DNA of 64,000 nucleotides from Stercorarius parasiticus (lineage: Eukaryota; Chordata; Aves; Charadriiformes; Stercorariidae): contig VWZL01000919.1 of the NCBI GenBank assembly GCA_013396915.1, positions 383,267 to 447,266 of the forward strand, written 5' to 3'. The notes beneath the pieces are model-generated. The model was not told the origin of the DNA and searched no databases. It saw nothing but the letters and a program-made list of their open reading frames with translations. Within the stretch, counting starts at the first letter, position 1; the number at the start of each line of letters is the position of its first letter. Position numbers and translations under genes: made by a program. This document shows positions 35,239-48,297 of this stretch, piece after piece.

Positions 35239-38200
35239 ATTGTTCACTTGCCTGCTACTGGTAAGAAGATACTTGTGGATTTTTTATTTTGTTTTTCATT
35301 TTACTTGCCAGCTCACATTATAAACCTTCTCATTCAACTCTCTTCCTGTGTCTGGGTATTATCCAGAAATTGCTAGATGTGATCCTGCTGTGGTTTGTCT
35401 TTTTAAAATGTTAGGACCAGATTTCCTCTGTTTTCTTTGCATGTGTTTGTCTAACATAGTTAGACATTGTTAGCTGGCAAATACAGCTAAGCTTTCTTTT
35501 GCATTGTTGTCCTTGCTCTAGGATTCAGCGGATAGAAACTGCTGATTGTAAATTAGGCATGTAAAGCACAAAATGAAAATAAATATATCCTTGTCCAAAG
35601 AGATTTTATTTCTTCCTAAGTGGGAGAGCAGAAAGATGATGTAGATACACTGGACCATCCCCACTGGAACTTTACAAACCTCTCTAAAACATTTTCCCTT
35701 CTGTCTTAAAGGGGATATGCAGTGGCAGCAGGGTGCAACCATGTTAGCTTTGTACCTTGACACAACATGTAGAAATCTAGAAATTGTTCTTGTTTTTTAA
35801 CTTACTAATATTTAAATTAATTTTAACTCATTTGTTTAACTAGCATTTAAGGGCATTACCATGTTCTTGTGCTTTTGTTATCTTGTGAAGTAGCTATCAG
35901 TGGGGATTATTTTGCCTATTCCAAAACTAGCATGGATGGGCAACTCATGTTGAGTGAAAAGGGCCACAAAGGAGAGAGTTGTACAGTTTGGAAAGCAGTG
36001 GTTTTTTCGTGTCTTTGCCTGTATTTAACACCTAAGTATTATCATGATAATGAAAAGCCTTTCTTTAAAAAGTTTTTATTTATTTTTTTTTCTCTTAACT
36101 TTCATGGCATTATGTGCATGTACATGTACATATGCGCAGATGTATTACAAAATTTTCTGTTGAGACCCTTACCAGCTAACAAGCTTGAGAGGTGCCACTG
36201 GGAGAGGGAGCATTAGCTCTTGACCTTCTACTTGCATTTTCTCCCTCTTCAGTCACCCCACACAAGTTCTGCTCTGTGCAAGACTTGCCTCACACATAGA
36301 AGTCTGAGATATTTTCTTACTCTGGAGCAACTTATTTTATAAGAAGCTCAGCAGTTATCTTTCCAGTGTCTTCAAGTGGTAGGTTGGAGATCTTGGTGAT
36401 AATGCCGAGTCTGAAATTCTTAAACTTCCACAAGATAAACAAATGTGTATGTGGGCTCTTATTAGTGGAAAACATCTTTAGACAGCTTTATTTTAAGAAT
36501 GTTGCAGTGGTCCTAACTGGAAGACTATTGTACATACAGGTGTTAGTGATCTGCCTGAGCAGACACAGGTCTACACTGCTCTGTACTGTGCCATGCTGTA
36601 CTGCACACATTATTTGGCCTTCAGGACTGCTCTATGCTGCACATATCTCTTGATGCAGGATAAGTTTAGCTGGCTAATCATGAAGGAAGTCTCTGTAGGT
36701 GGCACCCACTTGGCACTGGTGGTGATGCCAGTGTCATGTCTTTATCATGCAGTGAAGCAAAATGTTTTCATATAAACATCCTTTTGCTCAGTAGTCGTAA
36801 AAATGAATAGGGTTGCTTACTTCTAAGAAATTTCTATAAAAACTAAACCATGATGCTAGCAAATCTCGTCACAGATAGTAAGTCTGTTCAGCATGCTGCG
36901 TCCTTACCAGAGATCCATCCAATGCTGTATCATCTCAGGGTTCCCAATATCAGAAGAGATATAAAATTTTATAATATGCTGCCAGTTTTTCTTGGAGATT
37001 AATAAAATCTTTCTTGAGTGCCTTTCTTGCTAGGATTCAGAAAAATTGAAAATGTACTGGTGCAAAACAAAAGTCCTTTTAGAAAGTGGATTTTCTCTGT
37101 ACCTCTCTCTTCCTTAAAAAGTAAAAGTTATGTCAAGTGAATTTCATTGAAAAGTACTGAGGAAAAGCAACTATCTGAAAAAGTGGCAAAGACAGGAGGA
37201 AAGGTTTTTATTAAAAAATAACTTAAACTTGGAATTTTTATAGATTCTCTCCTACTTCTTTCTCATTCTTTATTTTACATTGAGGTACTTCGTTGACCAA
37301 GATTTTCCAAATGTCTGGCCATAAAACTTCATCAGATTCCAATCTGCTCTGTTTTGTTGTTGTTGCAAGGTAACATTTTGCAATTTAATATGAGCTGTGG
37401 GCACCAGATATTCCCAGATTCTCAGGAGAGAACATGAAACAGCTGCAACTGGAAGAAAACATAGGTGTTAGACATTATTTCCATAGGGAAAAGTATTTTG
37501 ATATACCACTGAAAGATACAATAGGATAAACCGTTACCCGGCATGTCTGGGAAGTTGTAATGCTAGTACATTACTGTTGTATTTTCTCTGCAGAATAACA
37601 CGTTTTGTTATCTCTCTGTTAGTGACTTACTGCCCAGCTCTTCAGTACATGAGAAGTTTTAGTGGATAATTGCTCAATTTATTCTGTTGATGTGAAAAAT
37701 ACCCCATCAAAACTAACCCCTTCCTGATTTTCCTGTTAAAATTAGCTCATTTAGAAATGTTTTGGGGATCATATTGCTGATTTTGTAAATAACAGGCTGG
37801 TAAAACATTTCAGAAGGCTGAGACCTAGTTTACAATACGGAAAAAAGTAGAATACATTTATAACGACACAATCTAAACATATAAATAACCATAATACTGC
37901 TCTTTTATTTAAACAGTAAGCATAATTTTAAAATGGCATTAGGAAAAATGAGTGATTTGGTCATGGAAAGAGAAATTCCTAAGACTGGCTGTATATTTCA
38001 AACATTTCAAACAGAGAAAAAGTACACATAACTGAAGTCTAGAGTGTTCTCTCATTTCAAGGGCTTCAGGATTATGTTTATATTTAGACTTTGATTTTTC
38101 TGACAGTTAATTTTTCCTTTCAGCAGTAGAGATGCAGTGATAGAGTCTGAAATTGAACTGATTTAAAAGTGACTACCTACATGATTTGTGTAGTGTCTAT

Positions 38201-41200
38201 ACGAGGAAGAAAAAAATACATTGAATTATGAGCATAATTGCAGTTTTATTCAGATGTATTCTAAATGCTGCTGTAATCCTAGACTCCTTTTGGATATCTG
38301 GGTCAAAGACAGTTCTACAAATTTTTCAGTTGCAATTTCAAATTTCTTTTGGAATCTGGAAGGGATAGAGAGAAGCCACTGATATCCTGGCAAAGCATCC
38401 TCTAAGCAGTTTATTTAAGATGATGAGATAGCCAGTCTGAACTTACGCACTACACAGGGCTGAGAATAACTATATTTTCCACCTGAGGTCTAGCAATTAG
38501 CTTATTCTCTGCCTTGTTTGCTCTCCTGTACAAATCTTAACAACTACTCTTAACTTATATATTTCTTGTGTTTTCCTAATCTTAAGAAACTTCATAACAT
38601 CAACCTTCATTAGTGCACAATTTTGTTTAAGCAACAAAAGATAGGGATCATTCAGCTACTTTTTCTTGAATTTATTATTTGAATTAAAAAACCCAAAACA
38701 TTGCAACCTGATAAACAGATTTCTGTAATTTTTATGCAAGAGCTGTGAGGATACATTAGCAAATACTTGACAATGTTTTACAGGAAACAGATATTAAATA
38801 TATTCTGCTGGTTATCTGTATTCTTCCAGAGTTTAGACAAACTCTACGCAGGAGATGCATATCTTAGCTGAAGCAGTGTAGGTTAGCTAATCATTTTGGC
38901 AGGAATTTAGTCGTTTATTTAAAACCCTTTAGTCGTTGGTGCTAAAAGGAAATTAAAACCTGGATCCAATAAGTGAGCAAAAGGAAGTGAGCAGAACAGG
39001 GCCCTACTCACTATAGGGTATGTGGAAGGCTTATGGCAAAGTTAAAACCCTGAGGAAAATTATGAGCAAAGACTTCTCAGACCTCTGGTTTACCCTTTAG
39101 GAGAAATCAGTAAAGCATTATCTATGTTCTGGTTTTCTGAAATGTAATGGTCATAGAGAAAGGAGGACTGTTTTGGTTTTATGGTGTGACCTTCCCAATT
39201 GTTCCTTGTCTCTACATCTTCCATCTTGTCTGTCACTGTCCCTTGATCTTTCACTTCCTCCCCTCTGGACTAAACCTACTTCATTTGGGTACTTCTGCTC
39301 CAGAATGGGCCAGGCCACAGGCGATTGGCTATGCATGACATTTTCTTGACTAACTGCACAGATATGCTCCTGGACAAGGGGTGACACAGCACTTCCTACT
39401 GCTATTTTTGTATCTGGATATGAAAATGTCATGTTACTATGTAAGGGTAATTCTTCCTTCTGCTGACATTTCATTCCCCTCTTCTGACCTAGTGCCAGTC
39501 ATTCTGGTTTCACTTACACTTAAGGATGGGATGTCAGAGATGGAAAGTCATGGTTCTTTGCTGATGTCCACAACAGGATACAGTGAACACCTTTTTGCTG
39601 TTTACTGCTCATCTTCTCAATTTCTTCCCTTAATCTTGGAGATGATCTAAGATCATGTAGTTCTTCTGGTACTTCCGTGAGCTGCTTGACAACTCACTGA
39701 ATGATAATCTAGGTTTTGTTCCAGTTCCATTCTGCACATTGTTATTAATCTTTCAGGTCATTTATTTCTCTCACATAACATTATAAGAAGCAAAAAAGCT
39801 CATTTTTCTGAAAAATCTTTTCTTACAAGTTTTTCTGAGCAACTAAATAGTTAACATTTATAGATACTTTCATAGGAGCGTTGTTTTTATTTCATTCTGC
39901 CCTATGTTCAATGCCTAAAATTTCTTATTGGTATTCTTCCAGGCTTTCTTCAAATTCAGACAGACATCTCTTTAATTAAGTAGATGTACATCCTGATTTG
40001 ATTGTATTCTTTTTTTTTCAAAGACCCGACGCCTAGAAAGTTAAATAGATTTGTTTTAAGTATATCAATTTCAAACCAATATTTGAGGGTTTATCCATAC
40101 CTTCTTCATTTTGTCTCTAGTGTTCATCATCTCCACATGAGAACCTGATACTTTTCAAAAGAGATATTTAGGCCAAAAGAATTAGAGGTAAAGAAGGCAT
40201 TATTTCCAAAGCAGTTAATAGAGCAGACTGATGGAAAGTGCTGAGACTGCATAACAGCTTCACCAGATCAATTTATTCTCTGTTTGTTTATATGCTCTTC
40301 CTTGATTTGAGCAGTCAAAAAGTCTTTCCTCATGTTTTCAGCTCTGGAAAGTCATAAAAGCTGATTGATACATCCTTAATCCTTCTATTTGCTTGACAAA
40401 ATGAAATAGGCTTACCCTGAGATCATGAATTGTTAATCCTTTTTCGTGTAGTTGTTACCAGTGAGTCATTGTTTACAATTCAGTTATCTGTGATAACTTA
40501 ACAGTGATAGTACTGTATGTCAGATAGGATGAGGGTCTAAGGTTTTGTGATCTCTTGTCACCTATTTTCATGGTGCTGGACAAAGACATAATGCAAAAAC
40601 AATGTATAGAGAATAGAAGCCCATCGTATGTCGTACATCACATGGTAATAAAACTAACACCCTCCTCTAAAACAAACTTGCCTGAAGCATTTTTTTTAAA
40701 CTGAGTCCAGTAACTACATGTAAAAACCATCAGTCTCTATTCTTGTACATGACAATATCTTGTTTTCATCTGTAACAAAATACCGACAAGCAATCTGTGT
40801 CTCACTCAGTGAGCTGCTAAGTCCCATATGATGAATATGAGGGAGAGTCAGATCCATTAAAAATGAATAAAACTTTCTTTCCTGTACAAAGAATTAAATG
40901 TTTCTAAATGTTTGAGAAAATTTTGACAATTATTTTATTTTGAAAAGTCAGTAGGGCAATATAGCTATATGTTGAGAGCAGGAAGTGAAACTGTCAAGAA
41001 TGTACAATGACAATATTTAATTTAAAATATAACAGCACTCAAAAGACTTAAAAAACGGATTTACAAAGCAATAACTGATATGGGACTCTTGCCCTGCAGA
41101 TTTGTTTCAGGTGATGATAGTCAATCTGGAAAGAATATTTTCGTTTCCAGAGCTCAGACTGATTTTTCAACTGGTTAAAAAGAAATTGAGCAAAGAAGAA

Positions 41201-44200
41201 ACATCTCTAAAACTTCTTATCTCTAAACTGTGCAAAGAGCGGCTATAGTAAATATACAGTTTCATAATTCTGTTTTTACCAAGTTACAGGTGGGGTCAGA
41301 GGTAAGGAAGAGTCAGATCTGGTACCACTGAATTCAATATGCCCAGGATTTTACTCCAGGTGTGGTCTAGTCTAACAAATATTTTGGAGATGATTTTTGA
41401 AATTTTTAGTCAGTTGTTTTTCTAGCAGGTTCCATCTACCACAGAGAGAGTGGTCCAACCATTACATTTCAAAGATCTGTGATATTACAATACAAAAAGA
41501 GTGAGACCTCAAAGGTATCAAAGCAAATAACTACAAGAGGGTGGAACTGCTGCAAAATCAGTCTTAAATCTGGATGGAATAGTCAGTTCTAGAAGATTTT
41601 GTGTATTTGTTCTCTGGGTATTGCTAGATTTCTCTTTCTGTACAAAATTCACCATCTCTGGCTCCATAGTTGCAGCTTTCAATGGAAGAACAAGGGGACA
41701 GTCCAATTAAAAGGAGGAACATTTAAAATTAAATACATAAAAGCACATAATTTCTAGAATGCTTTTTAATTTCTCACTTTTAATTACATTGAACTTGGTG
41801 CTTATATTAATCTGTAGAATTCATTGGTACATGAATTGATGACATTCAAAACCTGATAACCTGATAAAAAAATAAGAGATATTTCCTATATGTTTACATT
41901 TGTGTTATATTACATTATAATACTATAGTATATTTGCACTGTAATAATAATTGAAATCAAGCAATTCTCTACCTCCTGCAGGCAAAGGGGAATCTAGTAT
42001 TCAGGACTTCTTTATGTCTACATATAGAAGAGTTCCTGCAACTTCTGATGTGTCTGTTTAAAAGAGAAGATTCTGGTCTGTCCAGCCAAACAATTAGCCC
42101 TTGTGGGGCCTTTTCTAAGTTCCTGCAATAGATGGTACCTAACTCTGCTTTCTTTTACTGTCTCTATTTTGGTTCTTCTTCCTTGTTGTTTTGGTTTAAA
42201 AACAAGTCACTTCAATGGGATGGAAAATCTTGCTTTCGGTGTGTTAAAACAGTTCAGTTATACTTGAAAGGAAAATAACTCAGTTAATTTCTGTACTGCT
42301 TCCATTTTATGTTCTGAAGTGCATCTACATTAGAGTTATGCAGTGAAATGTAAAAACGACTGGACGAAAAGTAAACTAGTCAACTCAGAAAGCAGTACAG
42401 TTTTGCTAGTGCAGTTTGTCGCACAGCAAGGATTAATTTAACCTATTACCTGCAGCTAAAGTAATCTGTACTGAACTCCAAACAAAGTTGCTAATCAGAG
42501 GGAAGGTACTGTAGAGACATACCCTGTGTTAATTCTAAATATTTTGTAGAATTTGTAGAAGTAAGTGACAAATTTTGAGATATACTCATTAATGAGATCA
42601 TATATAGGAAGATGAAATGAAAACATCATAAAATAAGATTTGAAGCATGAAGCAGAGTTAGAAGAACTTTCTTTCTAATCTCGGAAATTTGGAAAGACAT
42701 GAAACATCTGGCTGCTTATTGAAATATTTGGGAGAAACAGCTGTCTGTAGCAGGAAGAACAAATCACTTAGAGGACATTTTGCTTTCAAAAGGTATTCAG
42801 ACAACTTAAAAACCATATTTCCTTAGGACCTGTGTTAATCAGAAAAAAAAAATGGTTGCAAATTTCATGGCCTGGTCATGGTAATAACGATCGATTTCAT
42901 GGGTTAACACATTAAAAGAAAAAACATATTACAGATGCAATTATCTATGTTGCTTAAGCAAGTTATTATCAAAGATTATACATGTCTTCTCAAGGATAAA
43001 AATGAATACAAATTAATATGTCTTCCAACTTGTGTTTTATTAATTCTTCACATCACTGCAACGTGAAGTAAAGTTCTCACCCAATTGCACTTGACTGCAT
43101 ACGGTACAACAGATTCTTAATTGGTGTACATCTATTGACTTTAGGGAAATGATGCTGACTTGTCTCAGCAAAAGATATTTTCTGGGTTGTTTATATTATG
43201 AATCTAGGCTTCATTTAATTTTGCACAGATTTTAAAATCAAAATGAAACAAATGTTAACCCAATTATTTGCTTTTGCACTTACTTCTTTAGCTGTTTGTC
43301 AGTAGGATGAAGGCATCTGATTCTCAAATACCTGTCCGTATCTCTTGAGTTAGAAAGTAATTGCACTTTTCTGAAATACAAGAAAGGTCACTGAAATAAT
43401 TTGCTTTATCAACATAATTTTACATCTATTCAGAGCACTTTGTTTAACTTCCATTTCATGCTTAGCAAGTCTGCAGACTGAAATGATTTTATGTTAAAAT
43501 GTTTGCTTTCCAAGTCTCTCTATCATAATAATTAAAATAATAGTGTGATCCTTTCCATTTTATAGCCTGCCATCCTGGAGGACCTCCAAGCACATCTCAT
43601 TTTTTGGTAGCAGCAACTCAAATAACAGCATAAATTAAGGAGAATGAGTTAGCAATAATAGTTTATAATCTTCCAATAACATCGTTTTCTTAATGTTGTC
43701 CACAGAGATGTAGCTGGAAAATGGAGATAGCAGCTAATTAGTGTCCCCAAACCATGAAGTTTTAGGAAACTACTTGTTTCATGCAGCAAAATGTGACTCT
43801 AGTTCTTTCTGTATGCTACTGGCAACTGTGAAGACAGAGATCACAAATGCTTGGCTTGCTCACAATTGTGCCATTTCTGCTGCTGGAAACAAAGCATAGT
43901 TTGAGAATCCGTGGTCAGGAAACAGAGGTCAATCGCTTTGCCTCACATCTGCATGCCTAACTGAGGATCTTCAGGAACCCGGTTATTGCACATACTGGCA
44001 CGAGGAACAAAGTTCCTAACAGGGCTGTTGGAGAGCTGCCTAATTGTAATGAAGAGCTATGGGGTGAAGTTACTGCTTTTGAAAGTGTATGAAGATGACG
44101 AAATAACCAAGGCAACCTCAAATGCTTTTCCAGTCTTCTGATTTTGAAAGTGAGCCAAGGTCTTTCTGGCCTGTGTTTCTGTTTTCCTCCAAGCTGTTTT

Positions 44201-46740
44201 TTGCCAAAGGTGGTAGATGTCTGTGTACAGTTTCCTGGAAAACATTATACCTGTAACACACCCCTTCCTATAATTTGTGCATTCATGTCTATCCTTCCAA
44301 AGTTTTTAGACAGCTTCCCTCTCTGAAATGGGAGGTCAGACAAATTAGAGCTATTGGTGACACTTCTGGTTATAAATGTTCTCTTCCACCCTGCTTTTGC
44401 TTTTAAAGCTTGTGTTATTCCAGACAGCAACTGGATGAAATTCATTGTCCCTCCAGAGACTGATCCTTTTTCAGAATGTCTTCTGTCTTCAAAAAGAATG
44501 ATCTCTTTCCCGCGTAAGTCAGGAGGCTAGCATGCATGTATCACTTCTCACTTCTTATGTATGATCATGAACTTTTCAATGACTCTTTTGTGACCTTTAT
44601 TCTGTGGTGGTGTTTTCTCCTTTTCACATGCAGCTATCCTTACTCTGTTTTCACAATCAATGAGGAAGTCAAATAGAAAAAATTGTCCTCAGTTCCCCAA
44701 GCAAATGAAAATGTCATCTCTGTAGCGAGTTCTTGCTCCAGCAGGAAGTAAAAATCACCAGTTGTGATGTGACTGAAGAATCTCGAAAGATTCAGAGTTT
44801 CAGTCCTGGTGCTTTCCTAGAACTTTTCTGAGTTGTCTAATATCTTCAGCATCATTCTTTTCTCACCCAGAACAGTTTTATTCCAGTTTAACATCATTGA
44901 CCACCTTAAATTATTCCTTATTTACAAAGATACAAGATAGAAATCAGGCCTGCATGGTGTATTTATATGCTGAAAACTATAACAGAATTATTTTTTTTTT
45001 AGTTACTTTTATGATGTTTTTTAGCATGACACAGAAATGCTGCAAGAAGCACTTCTATTTCTGAATGTGAGTGGCATAGAGATCTCAGAGCTCTTTGGAA
45101 ATGAAAGAGAAAATTCTTTCAAAAGCACATTATAATGTTTAAACAGAAAAGGAAAAATAAAATCTTCAGTAAGGATTTGATGAGTTACTGCTTTTTCTCA
45201 ATGGATTTACTTCTTCAATTCTTGCCCTTTTAATTCAGACTTAAACTTGCAAGGGGTCCACCATCTAAATTCTTAATTTTCCCTTTAAATATACAAGCAT
45301 TGTGCTTAGATGTGTGATCTTCAAATTTTTTTTTTTATGCTGCAAAAGATGCAAGATTTTCTATCAAGGGGATTAAAATATTGCTATTGCATTGTTTTGG
45401 GCTTTTTTTTCTCCTTTACCTTTAGTTATATTTTAATCTCCTAATTTGATTCATTGATGAGACTACAAGTAGACAGAGCAATGTCAGTTATCCTATGGAT
45501 GCTTTTATTACTGCTTCTGGCTCTGCCTTGACAAGGAGGGAAAGAAAAAAACATGAAGAGAAAGTTAAACACGTCTTGTGCTAACGTAATGATGAACAAC
45601 AGTGATATAGCCCCACTGTGGCACTTCTGGCAGGGGACAACAACAGTAAGTAAGGAAACAGCCAGTGACATGAACAAGCAAGGGTAAAAAGAAAGGAGCA
45701 TGTAAAGAAGATAAAGGGAATGATACCATAAATGCAAAAATAAGTTCCTTCTTCAGTTTCCATAAAGTGAGATCCCCATGGTGAATACCTGGCAAGGCAT
45801 TAGATTTTGCTATTCTCTTTTATTAAAAACTCTAAGGAGAGAGAAATTTACTCATTTACATTTTGGGGGTTGACTCCAAACCCTTGCATTTATTCATTTA
45901 TTTATTTTCCAAATCAGATTTTTCATGATAGTCTTTAACCGGTAGCATAAGCAGGGAATCCCTGCAGCAGGGAATCCTGGCTGTGCAGTTTATTTGCTTT
46001 TTTACAGCATTAATAACCAGTGCATTTAAGAACAGGACAGCCTCTTGTAATTTCTCTAGTCCTTAGGATTCTTGCTGCTGTTAAATCAACATAAAGGCTA
46101 CCTGCATTTGCTGAAAGGAAAGAAAAAAAAAAGCTGATAGCTCCTTCCTGCTCTGCAGACTCATATTTGTTTAGAATTTGCTCAGCTATTACTTTCAACA
46201 GGAACTTGAATATCAGAACTATTTATACAGGGATTTTCAGTGATCTGTTGAAAAGATATGAATCATGAAGTTCACCATTTGCTTTATTTGCAGAGCTGCT
46301 TCAGTCCAAATAATTTCACAGAGATGTCTTTTCCTCCCTGCCCCCCTGCCCCAGTTCCTCTGTGAGATATAATGTATGCTTGCAGAGGTAAACATTTCAC
46401 ATTCTATCATCAAAGCTCTCTTCTCCCGTATTAGTATAGGAGACACATGGTAGGGCCTTGTTAAGATGATTATCTGGGATCTACAGAATTTGCTTCTGGG
46501 TGTGAGATAAACTAACAAAAGGAGAATTTTACAGAATGTAGTTGCACAACTCTTCATATCTCATCTGAGAGACATACAACACAGAAACGATATTCCTTTG
46601 AAGACAGATCAATTTCCTCTCTCCTGTGTGGAGGGCCCCTCAGCTGCAGAAGCAATGATGCTTCCCAGCATAAAAAGCTCTGTGCTAATGGTGGGGAACA
46701 CAAGAATTTGGGATGGAGCAGGATAAAGCTAAAGGAATCA
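35239..46740. other. Unique AT-rich DNA, no gene seen
   Basis: No gene, RNA gene or mobile element is recognised. Small structures include an inverted GATA pair at 40483-40497 and a short inverted and direct repeat at 45951-45977. Open frames up to 115 codons (35869-36216 plus, 39151-39474 minus, 46237-46557 minus) show no recognisable domains. Confidence 0.6.
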
Positions 46741-46807
46741 CTGTTGTTTTTTTCCTTTTTTCTCCTTTTTTTTTTTTCCTACCACCCCCCTTTCCCCCTC
46801 CCGGCAG

Positions 46808-46905
46808 CATTCTTGTGGCTTGTCTATTGATCCAGGTGTCCCTCGTATCACTCTTGCTGTAGTGACTTATCTATGGTGCCAGACGACGCTGGAAGGGTTT
46901 CAAAG
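46808..46905 (+). other. Exon-like interval (acceptor, open frame, donor)
   Basis: A long pyrimidine tract (46745-46800) ends in CCGGCAG at 46801-46807, a strong 3' splice-site pattern. It is followed by 98 bp that are open in one frame, starting with a His-Ser-Cys codon series. The interval ends in CAAAG|GTATGT at 46905/46906, close to the ideal donor. The translated 32 residues include GLSIDPGVPRITLAVVTYLW and match no family I can name. Splice-like signals arise by chance often in AT-rich introns, and I see no neighbouring partner exon with matching phase. It could be a real, a cryptic or a lineage-specific exon, or nothing. Confidence 0.2.
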
Positions 46906-47113
46906 GTATGTTACTGGAGCTAGAGTGCTGCTGTTCTCACAGTTGTCCATGGATATCCTTTGTCCTTCATGGACAGCTCTAAACTTCCAAGAAATTAAGT
47001 CCTTATTTCCAGGGCCAAGCTGTCTTTAAGTTTGTTTTACTTAAGCATGAACAATACCAAAGTCTCCAGTAAAATTCCACTGAATCATTACACTACAATA
47101 TATAATGTGAACT

Positions 47114-47127
47114 AATATATATATATA
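47114..47127. repeat. (AT)n dinucleotide run
   Basis: Seven AT units within a generally AT-rich patch. Confidence 0.6.
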
Positions 47128-48051
47128 AACAAAGTTAATACATATTCATACTATAAAGAGTGATTGATATAATAGATAGGGAATGGAACTTTCCTAATAC
47201 GGTAGAAGATGTAGCTCTAATGAAAAAACAAAAATGTACCTGGGAGATTGACATCTTTTTTCTTGAGATTGTCCTTCACTTGTCACAGCTACTGCCACTG
47301 TATTTGTACATGTAGAATATTTTTGTGCCTTCCTGAAAAAAAACCAAACCTCTTAAAGTCTACGTTCATAATTTCTGTTTAGCTTTGCAACAAAATTAGA
47401 GTGATTTACACTGATATTTTATTTATGTGATTGCAAAATTCAAGTACAAATGTGAGGGACAGATCTTACAGAAAACATATGAGGTGATTTAGCCAAGCAA
47501 AACCAGAAAATCTGTTAGAATACAGGGTAAAGTTTGCATCTTCTGACACCAAAAGCTTGTTTTTACCACAGTTTCAAGTCTCTTGAAAAACAGGGGAACA
47601 AGGAAGGAAGATTATTGTAGGAAAACAGTAGAGATGGCAAAAAGCTTGATCATATGAAGAAAAGTCAAAGAATCTAAGAAAGGAACAAATAATTTCTATA
47701 AGAAAATATTAACAGATTTTAATATAGGAGTTTTTCTTTCATTTTGCTATCCCTCACTGATTTTCTTCACTTTCTAAGATTTTCAACTGTCTCCATTGTC
47801 TAACGGACATTTTCATCACCTTTCTATTTTAATGTCCTTTAAAGCTGCTTCCATTATCACCCTCTTATCTTAAAAATTATTTCATACTGTTTTGATCTAC
47901 TAATTGGTATTTTACCTTCTGATCCCTGTTGTGTTCCTTCTTTATACCACTTGACTTTATTTTCTCCGAATAGGCATCTTTTTTTTTTTTCTCATTCTCA
48001 TTCCTTCCTTCACCTTTGAATTTATATTGTATCTCCAATTATTTACTTTGG

Positions 48052-48067
48052 TTTTTTTTTTTTTTTT
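48052..48067. repeat. Poly(T) run of 16
   Basis: A T run inside the wider pyrimidine-rich domain. It may be the reverse complement of an old poly(A) tail, but no retrogene body is visible beside it. Confidence 0.65.
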
Positions 48068-48223
48068 ACTTCGTATCCTCTTTCCTTCTCTTCCTTTCCT
48101 CAACATGACTCATGACCACAAATGGCTCCTTTAATTTCTTTTTTTATTTCTGTCATGTATTTTTTAACCTTCTTTTCCTTTTTCTTCTTTTTTTCTTCTT
48201 CTTCTTTTTCTTTTCTTTTGTAG

Positions 48224-48297
48224 CTGGCACATGTATACAGCACTACCTGTTTTTCATGACTGTAGTTCAGTCAGCTCCAAAGGCATGTGTTACTCTG
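48224..48297 (+). other. Exon-like interval, weak
   Basis: The pyrimidine tract ends in CTTTTCTTTTGTAG at 48223, a good acceptor. Two frames stay open over the next 74 bp to CTCTG|GTAAAA near 48298, an acceptable donor. The short translations match nothing I recognise. The pyrimidine tract is part of a longer low-complexity domain, which makes a chance acceptor likely. Confidence 0.1.

Noticed and set aside
39006..39018. ACTCACTATAGGG, identical to part of the phage T7 promoter
   Set aside because: The upstream TAATACG part is missing and the flanks are ordinary genomic DNA, so it is a chance match rather than vector contamination.
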